This document shows positions 1 through 13,218 of a stretch of 48,003 nucleotides of DNA, piece by piece. The first letter of the stretch is position 1. Every line of letters begins with the position of its first letter. The notes below the pieces were generated by a model. The model saw nothing but the letters and a program-made list of their open reading frames with translations, was not told the DNA's origin and did not search any database. A program made the position numbers and the translations under genes. This stretch comes from Gemella haemolysans (lineage in GTDB: Bacteria; Bacillota; Bacilli; Staphylococcales; Gemellaceae), in contig NZ_CABFLN010000011.1 of assembly GCF_901873445.1 (NCBI RefSeq), positions 1 through 48,003 on the forward strand, written 5' to 3'.

Positions 1-27
1 ATATTAGGTAAAATCACCTGACTATTG

Positions 28-56
28 TTGAAAAAAAACGATAAATTTGGTATAAT
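28..56 (+). promoter_or_regulatory. Promoter of yaaA-recF-gyrBA
   Basis: TTGAAA (28-33), a 17-bp spacer and TATAAT (51-56), preceded by TG at 48-49, giving an extended -10. Transcription would begin near 63, leaving a short leader before yaaA. It is a near-consensus housekeeping promoter and the only clear one before gyrB. Confidence 0.75.
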
Positions 57-119
57 TAAATTATATAAAATATATTTATATACATATAGTTTCATTTTTT
101 AATACTTAGGAGGTGTAAA

Positions 120-324
120 ATGAAAGAAGTTTTTATTAATAGTGAGTATATTACGTTAGCACAATTTTTAAAAGTAGAAGGATTCATAGGTTCAGGTGGA
201 GAAGCCAAATATTTTTTACAAGAAGTTGAAGTTGAGTTAAACGGAGAACTAGAAAATAGACGAGGGAAAAAATTATATTCAAATGATATTATTAAATTAG
301 AAGGAAATGAATTCATAATTATTA

Positions 325-335
<11 letters not shown>
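120..335 (+). CDS. yaaA: S4-domain RNA-binding protein YaaA
   Basis: A 71-residue protein made almost entirely of one S4 RNA-binding domain, with the typical central GGEAKYFLQ and a later NGELENRRGKKL segment. In Bacilli this small protein lies between dnaN and recF; its function is poorly defined, and roles in ribosome assembly have been suggested for the family. A strong ribosome site, TAGGAGGTG, lies just before the ATG. The end overlaps recF by 11 bases, so the two are probably translationally coupled. Only 119 bases upstream are visible and dnaN coding sequence is not recognisable there. The family call is secure. Confidence 0.9.
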
Positions 336-3418
<3,083 letters not shown>

Positions 3419-3434
3419 AAAGAAAGGATAGAAC

Positions 3435-5882
3435 ATGGAAGACAATAAAAATAATATTACCTTAAGAAACATAACGACTGAAATTGAAAATTCATTTTTA
3501 GATTATTCAATGAGTGTTATTGTATCACGTGCCTTACCAGATGTACGTGACGGGTTAAAACCAGTTCATAGAAGAATACTTTATGCTTTTAATGACTTAG
3601 GGTTAACATATGATAAACCTTACAAAAAAAGTGCCTTCGTTGTAGGGGAAGTAATGGCGAAGTATCACCCACACGGTGACTCTGCAACATACGGTACAAT
3701 TGTACGTTTAGCGCAAGATTTCAACAGTAGATATCCTTTAGTAGATGGACAAGGAAACTTTGGTTCTATTGATGGAGATGGAGCTGCTGCGATGCGTTAT
3801 ACAGAAGCAAGAATGAGTAAAATTGCTTCTGAGTTACTTCGTGATATTAACAAAGATACAGTTGATATGCAAGATAACTATGATGGTACTAAACAAGAAC
3901 CAAAAGTATTACCAGCAAGAATACCTAACTTATTAGTTAACGGAAGCAGTGGTATTGCAGTTGGTATGGCGACTAATATTCCGCCACACAACTTAGGGGA
4001 AGTTATCGATGGAGTAATCGCATTAGCAGATAACTCTGAAATAACTATTGCTGAACTTATGTCTAAGATAAAAGGACCAGATTTCCCGACAGGATCATTC
4101 TTACTAGGTCGTAGTGGAATAGTTAAAGCCTACACAACAGGACGTGGTTCTGTAATAATGCGTGGTAAAACTGAAATTGAACAGATGAAAAATGGTAAGG
4201 AAAGAATTGTTATTACAGAAATTCCTTATCAAGTAAACAAAGCAAAATTAGTTGAAAAAATAGCTGAATTAGCTCGTGATAAAAAAATTGAAGGCGTTAC
4301 AGACCTTCGTGATGAAAGTAACTTAAAAGGTATTAGAATTGTAATTGAATTACGTCGCGATGTTAATAGTAACGTAATACTAAACAATTTATACAAATTA
4401 ACACCATTACAAAGTTCGTTCGGTGTTAACATGATTGCTCTTGTAAATGGAGTACCTAAGTTATTAAATCTTAAAGAAGTGCTTTACTACTACTTAGAGC
4501 ACCAAAAAGAAGTAGTAGTTAGAAGAACTAAATTTGATCTTAAAAAAGCGCAAGCTCGTGCACATATATTAGAGGGATTAAGAATTGCTTTAGATAATAT
4601 TGATAGAATTATCAGCTTAATTCGTGGATCTCAAACTGCTGAGGAAGCAAAAGCCGGATTAATAGATCAATTCGGTTTAACTGAAATTCAAGCACAAGCT
4701 ATCCTAGACATGCGTCTTCAAAGACTTACAGGTTTAGAACGCGATAAGATTGAAGAAGAATACAGTAAACTTATGGAACTTATCGCTGACTTAGAAGACA
4801 TTCTAGCTAAACCGGAACGTGTAATTCAAATAGTTAAAGACGAGTTATTAGAAGTTAAAGAAAAATTTGGAGACAAACGTCGTAGTGTAATAATTGAAGG
4901 ACAAGTAGATCAAATCGAAAACGAAGATTTAATCGAAAAAGAACAAATCATAATTACTCTATCTCATAACCAATACATTAAACGTCTTGCTGCAAGTACT
5001 TATAAATCACAAGGACGTGGTGGACGTGGAGTAAATGGTATGACTACAAACGATGAGGACAATGTAGCTTATATGCTAAGTTGCTCAACACACGATCATA
5101 TCCTATTCTTTACAGATAAAGGTAAGGTTTATACTCTTAAAGGTTATGAAATTAACCAAATGAGTAGACAATCTAAAGGAATACCTATCATTAACTTATT
5201 AGAAATTGAAAAAGAAGAAAAAGTAAATTCTATTATTGCAATTTCTGATCTTCAAGAAGAGGGAACAAGCTTAATCTTCTCAACTAAATATGGTATCATT
5301 AAGAAATCTAAATTAGGAGATTACGCAAGTATTCTTAAGAAAGGTAAGATTGCTCTTAAACTTGATGAAGATGACTCACTAATTGATGTTCAAAGAATTA
5401 CTGATGATCAAGATATTATGATTGTTACAGCAAATGGTCAAGCGATTAGAATTAATGCTGAAAAAGTCCGTACAATGGGACGTGTAAGTCGCGGAGTAAA
5501 AGGTATCACCCTTTCTCCAGATGACTATGTAGTAGGTATGGAAGTAGTTGATGAATCTAAGAAAATTTTAACAGTAACAGAAAATGGTATTGGTAAAATT
5601 TCTAAATCTATGGAATTCAATGTAATTAACCGTGGAGGAAAAGGTGTTAAAGTAGCTAAAGTTACTAAGAAAACAGGTAAAATTGTAGCGGTTAAATCTA
5701 TCGCAGGAAATGAAGACTTAATGATAATGACTGATCAAGGAATTATTATTAGAATAGATGTTTCAACAATCAGTACATTAGGAAGAACTGCAACAGGTGT
5801 TAAAGTTATTAATCTTGTTGATGATCAAAAAGTAGCAACTGTTACATTAGCAGCAAAAGAAGAAAGCTACGAAGAAGAATAA
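3435..5882 (+). CDS. gyrA: DNA gyrase subunit A
   Basis: Breakage-reunion subunit of DNA gyrase, 815 residues. The catalytic tyrosine is Tyr122 in [10 protein letters not shown], the same number as in E. coli. The C-terminal beta-pinwheel carries a GyrA box (SQGRGGRGV), which with the gyrB neighbour separates it from ParC. The quinolone-resistance region reads GDSATYGT at 81-88: Ser83 is kept, but residue 87 is Gly, where Asp or Glu is usual. AAAGGA precedes the ATG. The gene ends the replication operon and is followed directly by a strong hairpin terminator. Confidence 0.97.
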   Translation: MEDNKNNITLRNITTEIENSFLDYSMSVIVSRALPDVRDGLKPVHRRILYAFNDLGLTYDKPYKKSAFVVGEVMAKYHPHGDSATYGTIVRLAQDFNSRYPLVDGQGNFGSIDGDGAAAMRYTEARMSKIASELLRDINKDTVDMQDNYDGTKQEPKVLPARIPNLLVNGSSGIAVGMATNIPPHNLGEVIDGVIALADNSEITIAELMSKIKGPDFPTGSFLLGRSGIVKAYTTGRGSVIMRGKTEIEQMKNGKERIVITEIPYQVNKAKLVEKIAELARDKKIEGVTDLRDESNLKGIRIVIELRRDVNSNVILNNLYKLTPLQSSFGVNMIALVNGVPKLLNLKEVLYYYLEHQKEVVVRRTKFDLKKAQARAHILEGLRIALDNIDRIISLIRGSQTAEEAKAGLIDQFGLTEIQAQAILDMRLQRLTGLERDKIEEEYSKLMELIADLEDILAKPERVIQIVKDELLEVKEKFGDKRRSVIIEGQVDQIENEDLIEKEQIIITLSHNQYIKRLAASTYKSQGRGGRGVNGMTTNDEDNVAYMLSCSTHDHILFFTDKGKVYTLKGYEINQMSRQSKGIPIINLLEIEKEEKVNSIIAISDLQEEGTSLIFSTKYGIIKKSKLGDYASILKKGKIALKLDEDDSLIDVQRITDDQDIMIVTANGQAIRINAEKVRTMGRVSRGVKGITLSPDDYVVGMEVVDESKKILTVTENGIGKISKSMEFNVINRGGKGVKVAKVTKKTGKIVAVKSIAGNEDLMIMTDQGIIIRIDVSTISTLGRTATGVKVINLVDDQKVATVTLAAKEESYEEE

Positions 5883-5890
5883 TAAAATAT

Positions 5891-5952
5891 AAAGTCGAGG
5901 TTTTGAAAGTAAAACTACTATAGGTTCAACTTTCAAAAAGCCTCGACTTTTT
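5891..5952 (+). terminator. Intrinsic terminator after gyrA
   Basis: The arms AAAGTCGAGG (5891-5900) and CCTCGACTTT (5941-5950) pair perfectly, and an inner TTTTGAAAGT/ACTTTCAAAA pairing lengthens the stem. A T-run follows. It lies nine bases after the gyrA stop. Confidence 0.92.
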
Positions 5953-6146
5953 AGGTTGATTCGTTGAAGATGAAAGTAATTTATGATATTTGCAAAATAT
6001 TAAATAATGTAAAAATTTGGATTTTATAGATTGTTATTCGTATATTATAATATATTGTTCTATTAGGTAAAATAGGAACAATAATATTAAAAATTCAAAA
6101 AAAGTTAGCAAAATATCCAATATGATGAAAAAAATGTTAAAATTCA

Positions 6147-6175
6147 TTGTGTTATTTCTAAAAAAGTTTTATAAT
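6147..6175 (+). promoter_or_regulatory. Promoter of ppc
   Basis: TTGTGT (6147-6152), a 17-bp spacer and a perfect TATAAT (6170-6175). The ppc ATG is 65 bases downstream, after AAGGAG. The rest of the 5953-6240 stretch is AT-rich and I see no other gene or structure in it. Confidence 0.65.
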
Positions 6176-6240
6176 GGAATATGTAGTTAAAACTGATAAA
6201 ATAAACTTTATTAGTAAAAATCTTATCAAGGAGTAACTAG

Positions 6241-8931
6241 ATGCAAAAAACAAGACTAGAAAGTAATGTAAATGAAAATATAATACAAGAGGAGATTCAA
6301 ATTCTTACAGAAATGTTACTGAAAGCTACTCAAAAATTAATTTCTGAAGAAACTTTTCAAAAAATTGTAGAATTAAAAGCATTAGCTGACAAGAAAAATT
6401 ATGAAAAATTAAATCTTATTATTAAAGATTTAACACAAGAAGAAATGGAAATTGTAGCGAATTTCTTCTCAGTATTACCACTACTTATTAATATAGCTGA
6501 AGATGTTGATTTAGCTTATGAGGTCAACTATAAAAACAACTCGGATGAAGCATATATAGGTAAGTTGTCTGAATCAATTAAGAATATTAAAGATAAAAAT
6601 ATTTTAGATAATATTAATGTAGTGCCAGTACTAACAGCACATCCTACGCAAGTGCAGAGAAAAACAATTCTTGATTTAACTGAGAAATTGCACTCTTTAT
6701 TAAGAAAACACCGTGATGTGAAAAATGGATTGATTAATGAAAGAAAATGGAAAAATGCTATCCAAAAACATATTGAAATATTAATCCAAAGTGATATTAT
6801 ACGTGAGAAAAAACTAAAAGTTGCTAATGAAATTACGAACGTACTAGAATATTACAATTTATCATTTATAAAAGCTATTGGTAAATTAATGACTGAGTAC
6901 AAATTGTTATTAGAAGAACATAATATAGAGCTTAGAAATGAGACACCAATAACTATGGGAATGTGGATTGGTGGAGACCGTGATGGTAACCCATTTGTAA
7001 CAGCTGAAACACTGAATTTATCAGCGATGAAACAGTGTGAACTTATAACTAATTACTATTTAGATAAATTAGAAAGTTTATATAGAACGTTCTCAATGTC
7101 GACTCAATATATTCAAGAAAGTGAAGAATTAGAAGAATTAGCTAACCGTTCTAATGATTCATCTGTATACAGAGAAAAAGAACCGTATAGAAGAGCTATT
7201 TTTTATATTAAAGAGAAATTAGAAAATACTAAAGAATACTTACTTAATGACAAAGAAGTTGGAGAAAAATATTTAACATCATTAGATTTTATTAGTGATC
7301 TACAAATTATTGAAAAATCATTATTAGAGAATAAAGGTGAGATGCTAATTACTGGAGAATTTGAAGAATTATTAAATGTTGTGAAAATCTTCGGATTCTA
7401 TTTAGCAAGTATTGATATGCGCCAAGACTCAAGTGTCTACGAGGCTTCGGTAGCTGAGTTACTAAGTAGTGCTAATATAGAAAAAAATTATAGTTCACTA
7501 ACTGAAGATGAAAAATGTAAATTATTATTGAAACAATTGAAAGAAGATCCTCGTCCTTTAAGTATTAATGATGAAGAAAAACAATCAGAAGAGTTAAAAA
7601 AAGAAATAGCTATATTTAAAACAGCGAGAAAATTAAAAGATAAACTTGGAGATAATGTTATAAAACAAAACATAATTTCACACACAACAAGTGTTTCTGA
7701 TTTACTAGAGCTTGCAATTATGCTTAAAGAAGTAGGGTTAGTTGGTAGTGATTTTGCCAGACTTCAACTTGTTCCATTATTTGAAACAATAGAAGACTTA
7801 GAGAATTCATATGAAGTAATGGATAAATACTTAAGCCTAGATATCGTGAAAAAATGGGTAAGTGATAATAGAAGTTATCAAGAAATTATGTTAGGATATT
7901 CAGATAGTAATAAAGATGGTGGATACCTATCATCTGGATGGTCGCTTTATAAAGCGCAACAGGATTTATCATCACTGGGAGAAAAACACAATATTAAGGT
8001 TACCTTCTTCCACGGACGTGGTGGTACTGTTGGTCGAGGTGGTGGACCGAGTTATGATGCGATTATTTCTCAACCTCTAGGAAGTGTACAAGATAGAATT
8101 CGTCTTACAGAACAAGGTGAAATTATCGCAGCCAAATATGGGAACAGTGATGCTGCATACTATAACTTAGAAGCCTTATTCTCTGCCGTAATTCAAAGAA
8201 TGAATGCTGATAAAATCAATACAGATATCAGAGATATACCTGAAATCCAAGTTATTATGGATGAAATAGTAGAAGATAGTTACAACAAATATCGAGAACT
8301 AGTCTTTGAAAATCCAAACTTCTACAATTATTTCTTTGAAGCAACACCGATTAAAGAAATTTCAAGTTTAAATATCGGTTCTCGACCAGCTTCACGTAAA
8401 AAAATTACAGATATTGGTGGTTTAAGAGCTATTCCATGGGTATTCTCATGGTCACAAAGTAGAATTATGCTACCAGGTTGGTATGGAGTAGGAACAGCGT
8501 TCTCAAATTTCATCAATAAAGATAAAGATAATATTGAAAAATTACGTAGAATGTATAATCATTGGCCATTTTTCACATCATTACTATCAAATGTTGATAT
8601 GGTCATGTCGAAGTCAGATATGGATATTGCTAAAGAATATGCTAATCTGTGTAAGGATGAAGAAACTAAAAAAGTATATGAAGAAATATTAAGAGAATGG
8701 GAATTAACAAAACAAGTAGTATTAGAAATCTCAGAACATAAAGAGTTCTTAGAGGATAATACTTATCTAACTCGAAGTTTAGAAAATAGGTTACAGTACT
8801 TCAATACTCTAAACTTACTACAAGTAGAGTTAATTAAACGTTCAAGAGAAGGTAAGTTACCAGAATCTCAATTAAATACTATTCATATAACAATTAATGG
8901 AGTTGCTACTGGACTTAGAAACTCAGGATAA
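6241..8931 (+). CDS. ppc: Phosphoenolpyruvate carboxylase
   Basis: Cytosolic enzyme that carboxylates PEP with bicarbonate to oxaloacetate, refilling the C4 pool for aspartate and related products. At 896 residues it is the full bacterial type. Catalytic motifs are all present: [12 protein letters not shown] near residues 133-144 with the catalytic His, [20 protein letters not shown] near 550, the glycine-rich [14 protein letters not shown] near 590, and [14 protein letters not shown]. The end ATGLRNSG matches the conserved C-terminal tail, though with RNSG rather than the common RNTG. It is a monocistronic gene with its own promoter and terminator. Confidence 0.96.
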   Translation: MQKTRLESNVNENIIQEEIQILTEMLLKATQKLISEETFQKIVELKALADKKNYEKLNLIIKDLTQEEMEIVANFFSVLPLLINIAEDVDLAYEVNYKNNSDEAYIGKLSESIKNIKDKNILDNINVVPVLTAHPTQVQRKTILDLTEKLHSLLRKHRDVKNGLINERKWKNAIQKHIEILIQSDIIREKKLKVANEITNVLEYYNLSFIKAIGKLMTEYKLLLEEHNIELRNETPITMGMWIGGDRDGNPFVTAETLNLSAMKQCELITNYYLDKLESLYRTFSMSTQYIQESEELEELANRSNDSSVYREKEPYRRAIFYIKEKLENTKEYLLNDKEVGEKYLTSLDFISDLQIIEKSLLENKGEMLITGEFEELLNVVKIFGFYLASIDMRQDSSVYEASVAELLSSANIEKNYSSLTEDEKCKLLLKQLKEDPRPLSINDEEKQSEELKKEIAIFKTARKLKDKLGDNVIKQNIISHTTSVSDLLELAIMLKEVGLVGSDFARLQLVPLFETIEDLENSYEVMDKYLSLDIVKKWVSDNRSYQEIMLGYSDSNKDGGYLSSGWSLYKAQQDLSSLGEKHNIKVTFFHGRGGTVGRGGGPSYDAIISQPLGSVQDRIRLTEQGEIIAAKYGNSDAAYYNLEALFSAVIQRMNADKINTDIRDIPEIQVIMDEIVEDSYNKYRELVFENPNFYNYFFEATPIKEISSLNIGSRPASRKKITDIGGLRAIPWVFSWSQSRIMLPGWYGVGTAFSNFINKDKDNIEKLRRMYNHWPFFTSLLSNVDMVMSKSDMDIAKEYANLCKDEETKKVYEEILREWELTKQVVLEISEHKEFLEDNTYLTRSLENRLQYFNTLNLLQVELIKRSREGKLPESQLNTIHITINGVATGLRNSG

Positions 8932-8936
8932 AATAA

Positions 8937-8988
8937 AAAAGACACTAAAATTGATTTTATAAAATTCAATTTCAGTGTCTTCTTTTTG
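8937..8988 (+). terminator. Intrinsic terminator after ppc
   Basis: Arms AAGACACT and AGTGTCTT, extended by an AAATTGA/TCAATTT inner pairing, followed by CTTTTT. It begins six bases after the ppc stop. Confidence 0.9.
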
Positions 8989-9097
8989 CAAATTAATACT
9001 AAATAAATAATAATTATAGGTTAATACTAAATATCGATAAAAAATGTATTAATATTAAAGTTAATGTAATATAAATATAATGATTTTAGTATCTATT

Positions 9098-9146
9098 AAA
9101 AAAATAGAAGTAACTCAATAAAAAAATTTTAAAATTGAGTTACTTC
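9098..9146 (-). terminator. Intrinsic terminator of the minus-strand alpha-glycosidase gene
   Basis: A perfect 13-bp stem, ATTGAGTTACTTC (9134-9146) against GAAGTAACTCAAT (9107-9119). On the minus strand it is followed by a run of T (A-run at 9098-9104 on plus). It starts nine bases past the stop of the minus-strand gene. Confidence 0.88.
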
Positions 9147-9154
9147 CATTTCTT

Positions 9155-11005
9155 TTATTTAATTTTTATAGCAACATAGCTATTAGGTGCTATAACTGTT
9201 CCAAATGGTGTTGAATAAATTTCATTGTTTCCAAATACTATTTCACCACAATAATTTTCAATAAAGTGAGCTTTAGAATCAAGATTTACAATACAAAGAA
9301 TATTATTGCGTTTATAGGCAATACATTTTTCGTTACTGTAAATAAATTCGAAATTTGTGATGAAATTATTTTTGTTTTCATTTCTAAAATTAGATAATTT
9401 AATATAATGATTTAGTAAATCTTCATCTTTATTATTATGGGTAAATCCTAGACGATTGTATGGATCTCTAAAACCATACATTCCAATTTCATCACCATAG
9501 TAAATACAAGGTACACCAGGAAGAGTAAATTGAATGAAACTAGCAAATTTTAGAAGATTTTTAGCTTTATCATATTGTTCTTTAGACATTTTATAAGTAG
9601 GACGTTCATGAACTGGAACATCTTCAGGATTATCAAATGCTAACATCGTTAGGATACGTTCTGTATCATGACTACCAAGTAAGTTCATAACAGCATCAAG
9701 AGCTGGACGAGGATAATTTTCAACTAATTTTAAGATTTCAAGAGTAAAATTATCAGCATTTTTATTTTTTACAAAATTAATAATTGCATTTTTCCAAGGA
9801 TAGTTCATAACACTATCAAGTTGATCCCCTAAGAAATAGCGTCGACGAGTATTGTAAGAAATTTTATTCGTTGCATCTTCCCAAACTTCTCCGATAATTA
9901 AAGCATCTTTGTCATAATATTTTGCACTTTCACGGATTCTATCTAAGAATTCATCGGGGAATTCATCAGCAACATCAAGACGCCAACCAGCAATTCCTAA
10001 TTTTTGCCAGAAATTAACTACACCTGTATCTTTGTTATTGATGAAATCACTATATTCTTTGTTTTCCTTTATAACCGTAGGTAGGTTATCAAATCCCCAC
10101 CAAGAGTGGTATTCATTAGGAAAATTTTTAAAGTCAAACCAAGGATAATAAGGTGAATTTTGCGAATTATAAGCACCAATACTATCGTAGTTGTTATATC
10201 TATTAAAATAAATACTATCTGAACCAGTATGACTAAAGACACCATCTAAAATAATTTTAATATTGTCATTTTTAAAATCTTTACAAAAGTTTTTGAATTG
10301 TTCATTTGTTCCAAAGTAAGGGTCGACATTAAAATAATCGGATGTTGAATATCTATGGTTTTCAGGACTCTCAACAATAGGATTTAAATAAATACTTTCA
10401 ATATTTAATTTTTTAAAATACTCCTTCTCTTCCTCTATTCCAAGAAGATTACCCATTAAGAAATCTTTAGCTCCGTAGTTTTCATGTGTAATTGACGAGT
10501 GAGGAATACTATCCCAGTTTTCATGTCTAATTCTAACATTTTCATTTCTTGCAATTGTGGCAGTATATTTATCGCTTCGTTTAAATCTATCAGGGAAGAT
10601 TTGATACATAATTGAACCTTTGTACCAATCAGGTGTTGTAAAGTTTGAATCATAAACTGTAAGCTGCCAATCAGGAAGTTCATCATTACTATTGACAAGT
10701 TTAGCATTTAATCTATCATTTTTTAAATATACGTAAAAACTATCAAAGTGAACTTCGAAATGATAGAAGTATAAACCAATATTAAAAGGTTCAAAAGCTA
10801 CACAATATTTAGAATAGTTATTTTTAGTCTTCTCTTTGAATGTTAAACTTTTAGAAACTATTTCACCTGTGAATTCATTTTTTATAATAATTTTAAAATC
10901 ATTAAAATAAAAATCGTCTTTAATTAGTACCTCAAAGTAGAATGATTCTTTATCATTTATCGCACCTTGAGGAAATTTATTTTTTATAGGATTAAATTTA
11001 ATCAT
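9155..11005 (-). CDS. GH13 alpha-glycosidase, neopullulanase/cyclomaltodextrinase type
   Basis: A glycoside hydrolase family 13 enzyme with an N-terminal beta-domain (about residues 1-125) before the barrel, as in neopullulanases and maltogenic amylases. Barrel motifs: DGVFSH near 255, GWRLDVADE with the nucleophile Asp near 340, IGEVWED with the acid/base Glu near 370, and GSHDTER near 442. No signal peptide is visible, so it probably degrades maltodextrins or glycogen inside the cell. The start at 11005 (616 residues) is preferred because GGAG (11018-11015) is directly against an upstream ATG at 11014 but nine bases from this one. It is the only minus-strand gene, divergent from the glycogen operon. 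The exact substrate cannot be read from sequence. Confidence 0.88.
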   Translation of the reverse strand: MIKFNPIKNKFPQGAINDKESFYFEVLIKDDFYFNDFKIIIKNEFTGEIVSKSLTFKEKTKNNYSKYCVAFEPFNIGLYFYHFEVHFDSFYVYLKNDRLNAKLVNSNDELPDWQLTVYDSNFTTPDWYKGSIMYQIFPDRFKRSDKYTATIARNENVRIRHENWDSIPHSSITHENYGAKDFLMGNLLGIEEEKEYFKKLNIESIYLNPIVESPENHRYSTSDYFNVDPYFGTNEQFKNFCKDFKNDNIKIILDGVFSHTGSDSIYFNRYNNYDSIGAYNSQNSPYYPWFDFKNFPNEYHSWWGFDNLPTVIKENKEYSDFINNKDTGVVNFWQKLGIAGWRLDVADEFPDEFLDRIRESAKYYDKDALIIGEVWEDATNKISYNTRRRYFLGDQLDSVMNYPWKNAIINFVKNKNADNFTLEILKLVENYPRPALDAVMNLLGSHDTERILTMLAFDNPEDVPVHERPTYKMSKEQYDKAKNLLKFASFIQFTLPGVPCIYYGDEIGMYGFRDPYNRLGFTHNNKDEDLLNHYIKLSNFRNENKNNFITNFEFIYSNEKCIAYKRNNILCIVNLDSKAHFIENYCGEIVFGNNEIYSTPFGTVIAPNSYVAIKIK

Positions 11006-11043
11006 ATTTTTCATCTCCGGAATATAAAATTTTCATTATCAAT

Positions 11044-11059
11044 TTGTTTTACAAAACAA
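11044..11059. promoter_or_regulatory. Palindromic operator candidate in the alpha-glycosidase leader
   Basis: TTGTTTT-AC-AAAACAA, a perfect 7+2+7 inverted repeat. It lies between the predicted minus-strand -10 and the ribosome site of the alpha-glycosidase gene, a position where a repressor would block transcription. The regulator is unknown. Confidence 0.45.
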
Positions 11060-11067
11060 CCAGTTAT

Positions 11068-11096
11068 ATTTTAATATAAAAGTTTTTAAATGTAAA
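11068..11096 (-). promoter_or_regulatory. Promoter of the minus-strand alpha-glycosidase gene
   Basis: Read on the minus strand: TTTACA (11096-11091), a 17-bp spacer and TAAAAT (11073-11068). The gene starts about 60 bases further on. Confidence 0.5.
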
Positions 11097-11175
11097 TGAT
11101 TATATTTTAAAAAAACAGAAATTAATTAGTATTAAAGCGATATAATTGACATAATTTTTTATAGCAAAACAGTAA

Positions 11176-11189
11176 AGAAAACATTTACA
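11176..11189 (-). promoter_or_regulatory. cre-like CcpA site over the glgB -35
   Basis: On the minus strand the site reads TGTAAATGTTTTCT, 12 of 14 matches by my alignment to the CcpA consensus TGWAANCGNTNWCA. It overlaps the glgB -35 hexamer (11184-11189), so binding would repress glycogen synthesis when preferred sugars are plentiful. Activity is inferred. Confidence 0.4.
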
Positions 11190-11212
11190 TAAAGCCTTCT
11201 ATATGTTATACT
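11184..11212 (+). promoter_or_regulatory. Promoter of the glgBCDAP operon
   Basis: TTTACA (11184-11189), a 17-bp spacer and TATACT (11207-11212), with TG at 11204-11205 making an extended -10. It leaves a leader of about 118 bases before glgB. Confidence 0.65.
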
Positions 11213-11299
11213 ATAGATATAAAAAATAAAGAAATAATTAGTAATAATTTTAACTATTTTTTGCTACATCTCTTTATGTTTAAAATTTTTTACTAGTAG

Positions 11300-11315
11300 A
11301 AGTAAGCGTTTACTT
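11300..11315. promoter_or_regulatory. LacI/CcpA-type palindrome in the glgB leader
   Basis: AAGTAAGCGTTTACTT is a 16-bp near-perfect palindrome centred on CG, the hallmark of LacI-family operators. It lies downstream of the promoter and just before the ribosome site, where a bound repressor such as CcpA or a MalR-type protein could block elongation. Confidence 0.5.
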
Positions 11316-11337
11316 TTACTGAAAAGGGGGTTATTAA

Positions 11338-13191
11338 GTGAGTAATAATATGGCCGAATATTTATTCCATGAAGGAACTAATTACCATAGTCATAAATTT
11401 TTAGGATCGTTTTTAGAAGGGGATTCTTGTACTTTTAGAGTATGGGCTCCAAACGCAAAAAGAGTTTTTGTTACAGGTGAGTTTTGTTCTTGGTATCCAC
11501 ATACCTATGAGATGAGAAAAACAAATGATACAGGAATTTATGAAATTCAAATTCAGGGTGTTAGTCAGTTTGATGCTTATAAATATGTAATAGTTACTCA
11601 GAGTGGAGTTGAATTATGGAAAGCAGATCCATATGCTAAACATGCGGAGACGAGACCGTTAACGGCCTCTAAAGTATATTCTTTACCAGAATATGCATGG
11701 AAAGATAAAAAGTGGATGAAAAATAGAACAGTTCCTTATCATCAACCTATGAATGTTTATGAGGTGCATTTAGGATCTTGGAAACATGGTGAAGAAGGCA
11801 AAGAATTAAGTTACAGAGAACTTGCGCATAAATTAGTAGATTATGTAAAGGAAATGAATTATACTCACGTTGAATTATTACCAGTAACAGAGTATCCATA
11901 CGATAAATCATGGGGGTATCAAGCAACAGGGTATTTTTCACCAACTTCTAGATATGGAACACCAGAAGATTTTATGTATTTTGTTGATACTTGTCACCAA
12001 AATAATATTGGAGTAATACTAGATTGGGTTCCAGGACACTTTACAAAAGATGCTCATGGTTTATATGAATTTGATGGAACATGTTGCTATGAGTATTCTG
12101 ATACGAGAAAAATGGAGCACGAAGGCTGGGGAACTAGAGTGTTTGATTATGGTCGTAATGAAGTTAAGTCGTTTTTAACGTCTAGTGCCGTTTCATGGAT
12201 TGAAGATTATCATATCGATGGAATTAGAGTAGATGCGGTTAGTTCTATGTTATTTTTAAATTATTGTCGTGATGAAGACAAATGTGCTAGAAATATTTAC
12301 GGTGGATTTGAAAATTTAGAAGCAATAGATTTTATAAAAAATCTTAACTTATATGTAAAAGAAAACTATCCAGGTGTAATTATGATTGCAGAAGAATCAA
12401 CGAGTTATCCAAAAGTAACTGCTGCTGTTGAACATGGTGGTTTAGGATTTGACTTCAAATGGAATATGGGATGGATGAATGACAGTCTTGATTATTTAGA
12501 AACAGATCCTTTCTTTAGAAAAGGAGTTCACAACAAATTTACATTTTCAATGCATTATGCATTTTCAGAAAACTTTATTCTCCCTATATCACATGACGAA
12601 GTAGTCCACGGAAAAAAATCACTTTTAGATAAAAGTCCTGTTCCATATGAAGATAAATTTGCTAATTTCAAAGCATTTTTAGGATATATGTATGCACATC
12701 CTGGTAAAAAATTAACTTTCATGGGAATCGATATAGCGCAATTTATCGAATGGGATGAAGAAAGAGAATTAGATTGGTTATTAATGCTATATCCTAAGCA
12801 TATATTTACACATAGATATGTTAAAGAACTAAACAAATACTATAAATCAACTCCAGCATTATGGGAAAATGATAGTGATTGGGATGGATTTAGATGGCAT
12901 ATTGTAGATGACAATAATAATAATGTATTTGCCTTTTCACGTAGAGATAGATCAGGTAAAGAAGTCTTAGTAGTAAGTAACTTTTCAAATCAAATATTAA
13001 AGAACTATGAGATTGGAGTAGATACTTGGGGTAGCTACAAGATTGCATTGAATACTGATGCTAAAAAATATGATGGAATAGCAATTGCAAATAGAAATCT
13101 TAAAACAATAAATAAAGAAAAAAATGAATTTAAATATACTTTGGGTGTAAATATTCCACCGTATGCAACAATGTATATAGAAAAGAAATAA
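11338..13191 (+). CDS. glgB: 1,4-alpha-glucan branching enzyme
   Basis: Makes alpha-1,6 branches in growing glycogen. 617 residues. An N-terminal CBM48-like domain (FRVWAPNAKRVFVTGEF) precedes the GH13 barrel. Motifs: DWVPGHF, GIRVDAVSSM with the nucleophile Asp near residue 297, MIAEEST with the acid/base Glu near 352, and ISHDEVVHGKKS near 418, which is diagnostic of GlgB. The start is GTG at 11338: AAGGGGG lies seven bases upstream, whereas the next ATG (11350) is too far away. It is the first gene of the glycogen operon. Confidence 0.95.
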   Translation: MSNNMAEYLFHEGTNYHSHKFLGSFLEGDSCTFRVWAPNAKRVFVTGEFCSWYPHTYEMRKTNDTGIYEIQIQGVSQFDAYKYVIVTQSGVELWKADPYAKHAETRPLTASKVYSLPEYAWKDKKWMKNRTVPYHQPMNVYEVHLGSWKHGEEGKELSYRELAHKLVDYVKEMNYTHVELLPVTEYPYDKSWGYQATGYFSPTSRYGTPEDFMYFVDTCHQNNIGVILDWVPGHFTKDAHGLYEFDGTCCYEYSDTRKMEHEGWGTRVFDYGRNEVKSFLTSSAVSWIEDYHIDGIRVDAVSSMLFLNYCRDEDKCARNIYGGFENLEAIDFIKNLNLYVKENYPGVIMIAEESTSYPKVTAAVEHGGLGFDFKWNMGWMNDSLDYLETDPFFRKGVHNKFTFSMHYAFSENFILPISHDEVVHGKKSLLDKSPVPYEDKFANFKAFLGYMYAHPGKKLTFMGIDIAQFIEWDEERELDWLLMLYPKHIFTHRYVKELNKYYKSTPALWENDSDWDGFRWHIVDDNNNNVFAFSRRDRSGKEVLVVSNFSNQILKNYEIGVDTWGSYKIALNTDAKKYDGIAIANRNLKTINKEKNEFKYTLGVNIPPYATMYIEKK

Positions 13192-13218
13192 CAAGTTTAG
13201 ATGAAGGGGGTCAACTCA

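Noticed and set aside
6061..6078. The string ATTAGGTAAAAT near 6063 is also present near position 3
   Set aside because: A short AT-rich match in two non-coding regions with different surroundings; likely chance.
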